Shown here piece by piece: positions 7,052-7,155 of a stretch of 7,155 nt of DNA. Below the pieces are notes generated by a model that was given only the letters and a program-made list of their open reading frames with translations, was not told the DNA's origin and did not search any database. The stretch is taken from NCBI GenBank assembly GCA_946056455.1, contig CAMGJS010000040.1, positions 1 to 7,155 on the forward strand. Reading direction: 5' to 3'. Every line of letters begins with the position of its first letter. The stretch's first letter is position 1. A program made the translations under genes and the position numbers. Source of the stretch: an uncultured Clostridia bacterium (GTDB lineage Bacteria; Bacillota; Clostridia; Oscillospirales; Ruminococcaceae).

Positions 7052-7155
7052 GCCCTCTTACGAGGGCGGTTTCGCCAACGGCTCTGCGAGCCTTTCTTGG
7101 CGACCTTCTTTTTTGACAACAAAAAAGAAGGCAAAAAATTGCTCCTCGGCGGAGA
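7052..7155. repeat. Cluster of consecutive hairpins, candidate structured intergenic repeat (cut by window end)
   Basis: No gene is supported here. The stretch folds almost completely. Hairpin A is GCCCTC/GAGGGC (7052-7057 with 7062-7067). Hairpin B has an outer stem TCGCCAA/TTGGCGA (7072-7078 with 7097-7103) enclosing GGCTC/GAGCC (7080-7084 with 7088-7092). Hairpin C is a perfect 12-bp stem, CCTTCTTTTTTG (7104-7115) with CAAAAAAGAAGG (7120-7131), loop ACAA. A small GCAA/TTGC pair (7131-7134 with 7139-7142) and CTCC/GGAG (7142-7145 with 7151-7154) follow. Such density is typical of dispersed palindromic intergenic elements or stacked terminators. Whether it recurs in the genome cannot be seen from one copy. 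Confidence 0.55.

Noticed and set aside
6556..7134. 192-codon minus-strand open frame opposite the MATE gene
   Set aside because: Antisense to a clear MATE coding region; it begins inside the hairpin cluster, crosses the terminator, and shows a basic, low-information composition with no recognisable domain.

Overview
The window looks like an ordinary chromosomal segment of a low-to-mid GC Gram-positive anaerobe, most likely a clostridial gut-type Firmicute. I base this on strong AGGAGG-type ribosome binding sites, sigma-70/A-like promoters with 17-bp spacers, tight co-directional gene spacing, and the family mix (DMT, SSS, AGCS and MATE transporters plus a GH1 glucosidase). Genus-level placement cannot be read from the sequence with confidence.

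Layout: (1) 23-958 (+) is a DMT/EamA-family transporter whose promoter lies before the window. It converges on the next gene and shares with it a long GC-rich stem-loop at 969-1012 that is flanked by A and T runs, so it can terminate transcription from both sides. (2) 1019-5499 (-) is a compact three-gene unit, in transcription order an AGCS-family Na+:alanine/glycine-type symporter (5499-3961), a family 1 beta-glucosidase (3945-2596) and a PutP-type Na+/proline symporter (2557-1019). The gaps are 15 and 38 bp with no intrinsic terminator between genes. (3) 5500-5671 is a divergent promoter region with back-to-back promoters. (4) 5672-7015 (+) is a MATE-family multidrug/Na+ antiporter, ended by an intrinsic terminator at 7022-7051. 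(5) 7052-7155 is non-coding and made almost entirely of consecutive hairpins; it runs off the window edge and looks like a structured intergenic repeat.

Functionally the minus-strand unit pairs two sodium-driven amino-acid importers with an intracellular beta-glucosidase that has the residues expected for non-phosphorylated glycosides. No sugar transporter or PTS component is present. The flanking EamA and MATE genes are probably independent efflux or export functions. No new defence system, CRISPR array, IS element, tRNA or rRNA is visible. The most noteworthy signals are a perfect hairpin lying between the Shine-Dalgarno sequence and start codon of the PutP-type gene, the odd gene grouping of the operon, and the hairpin cluster at the right edge.
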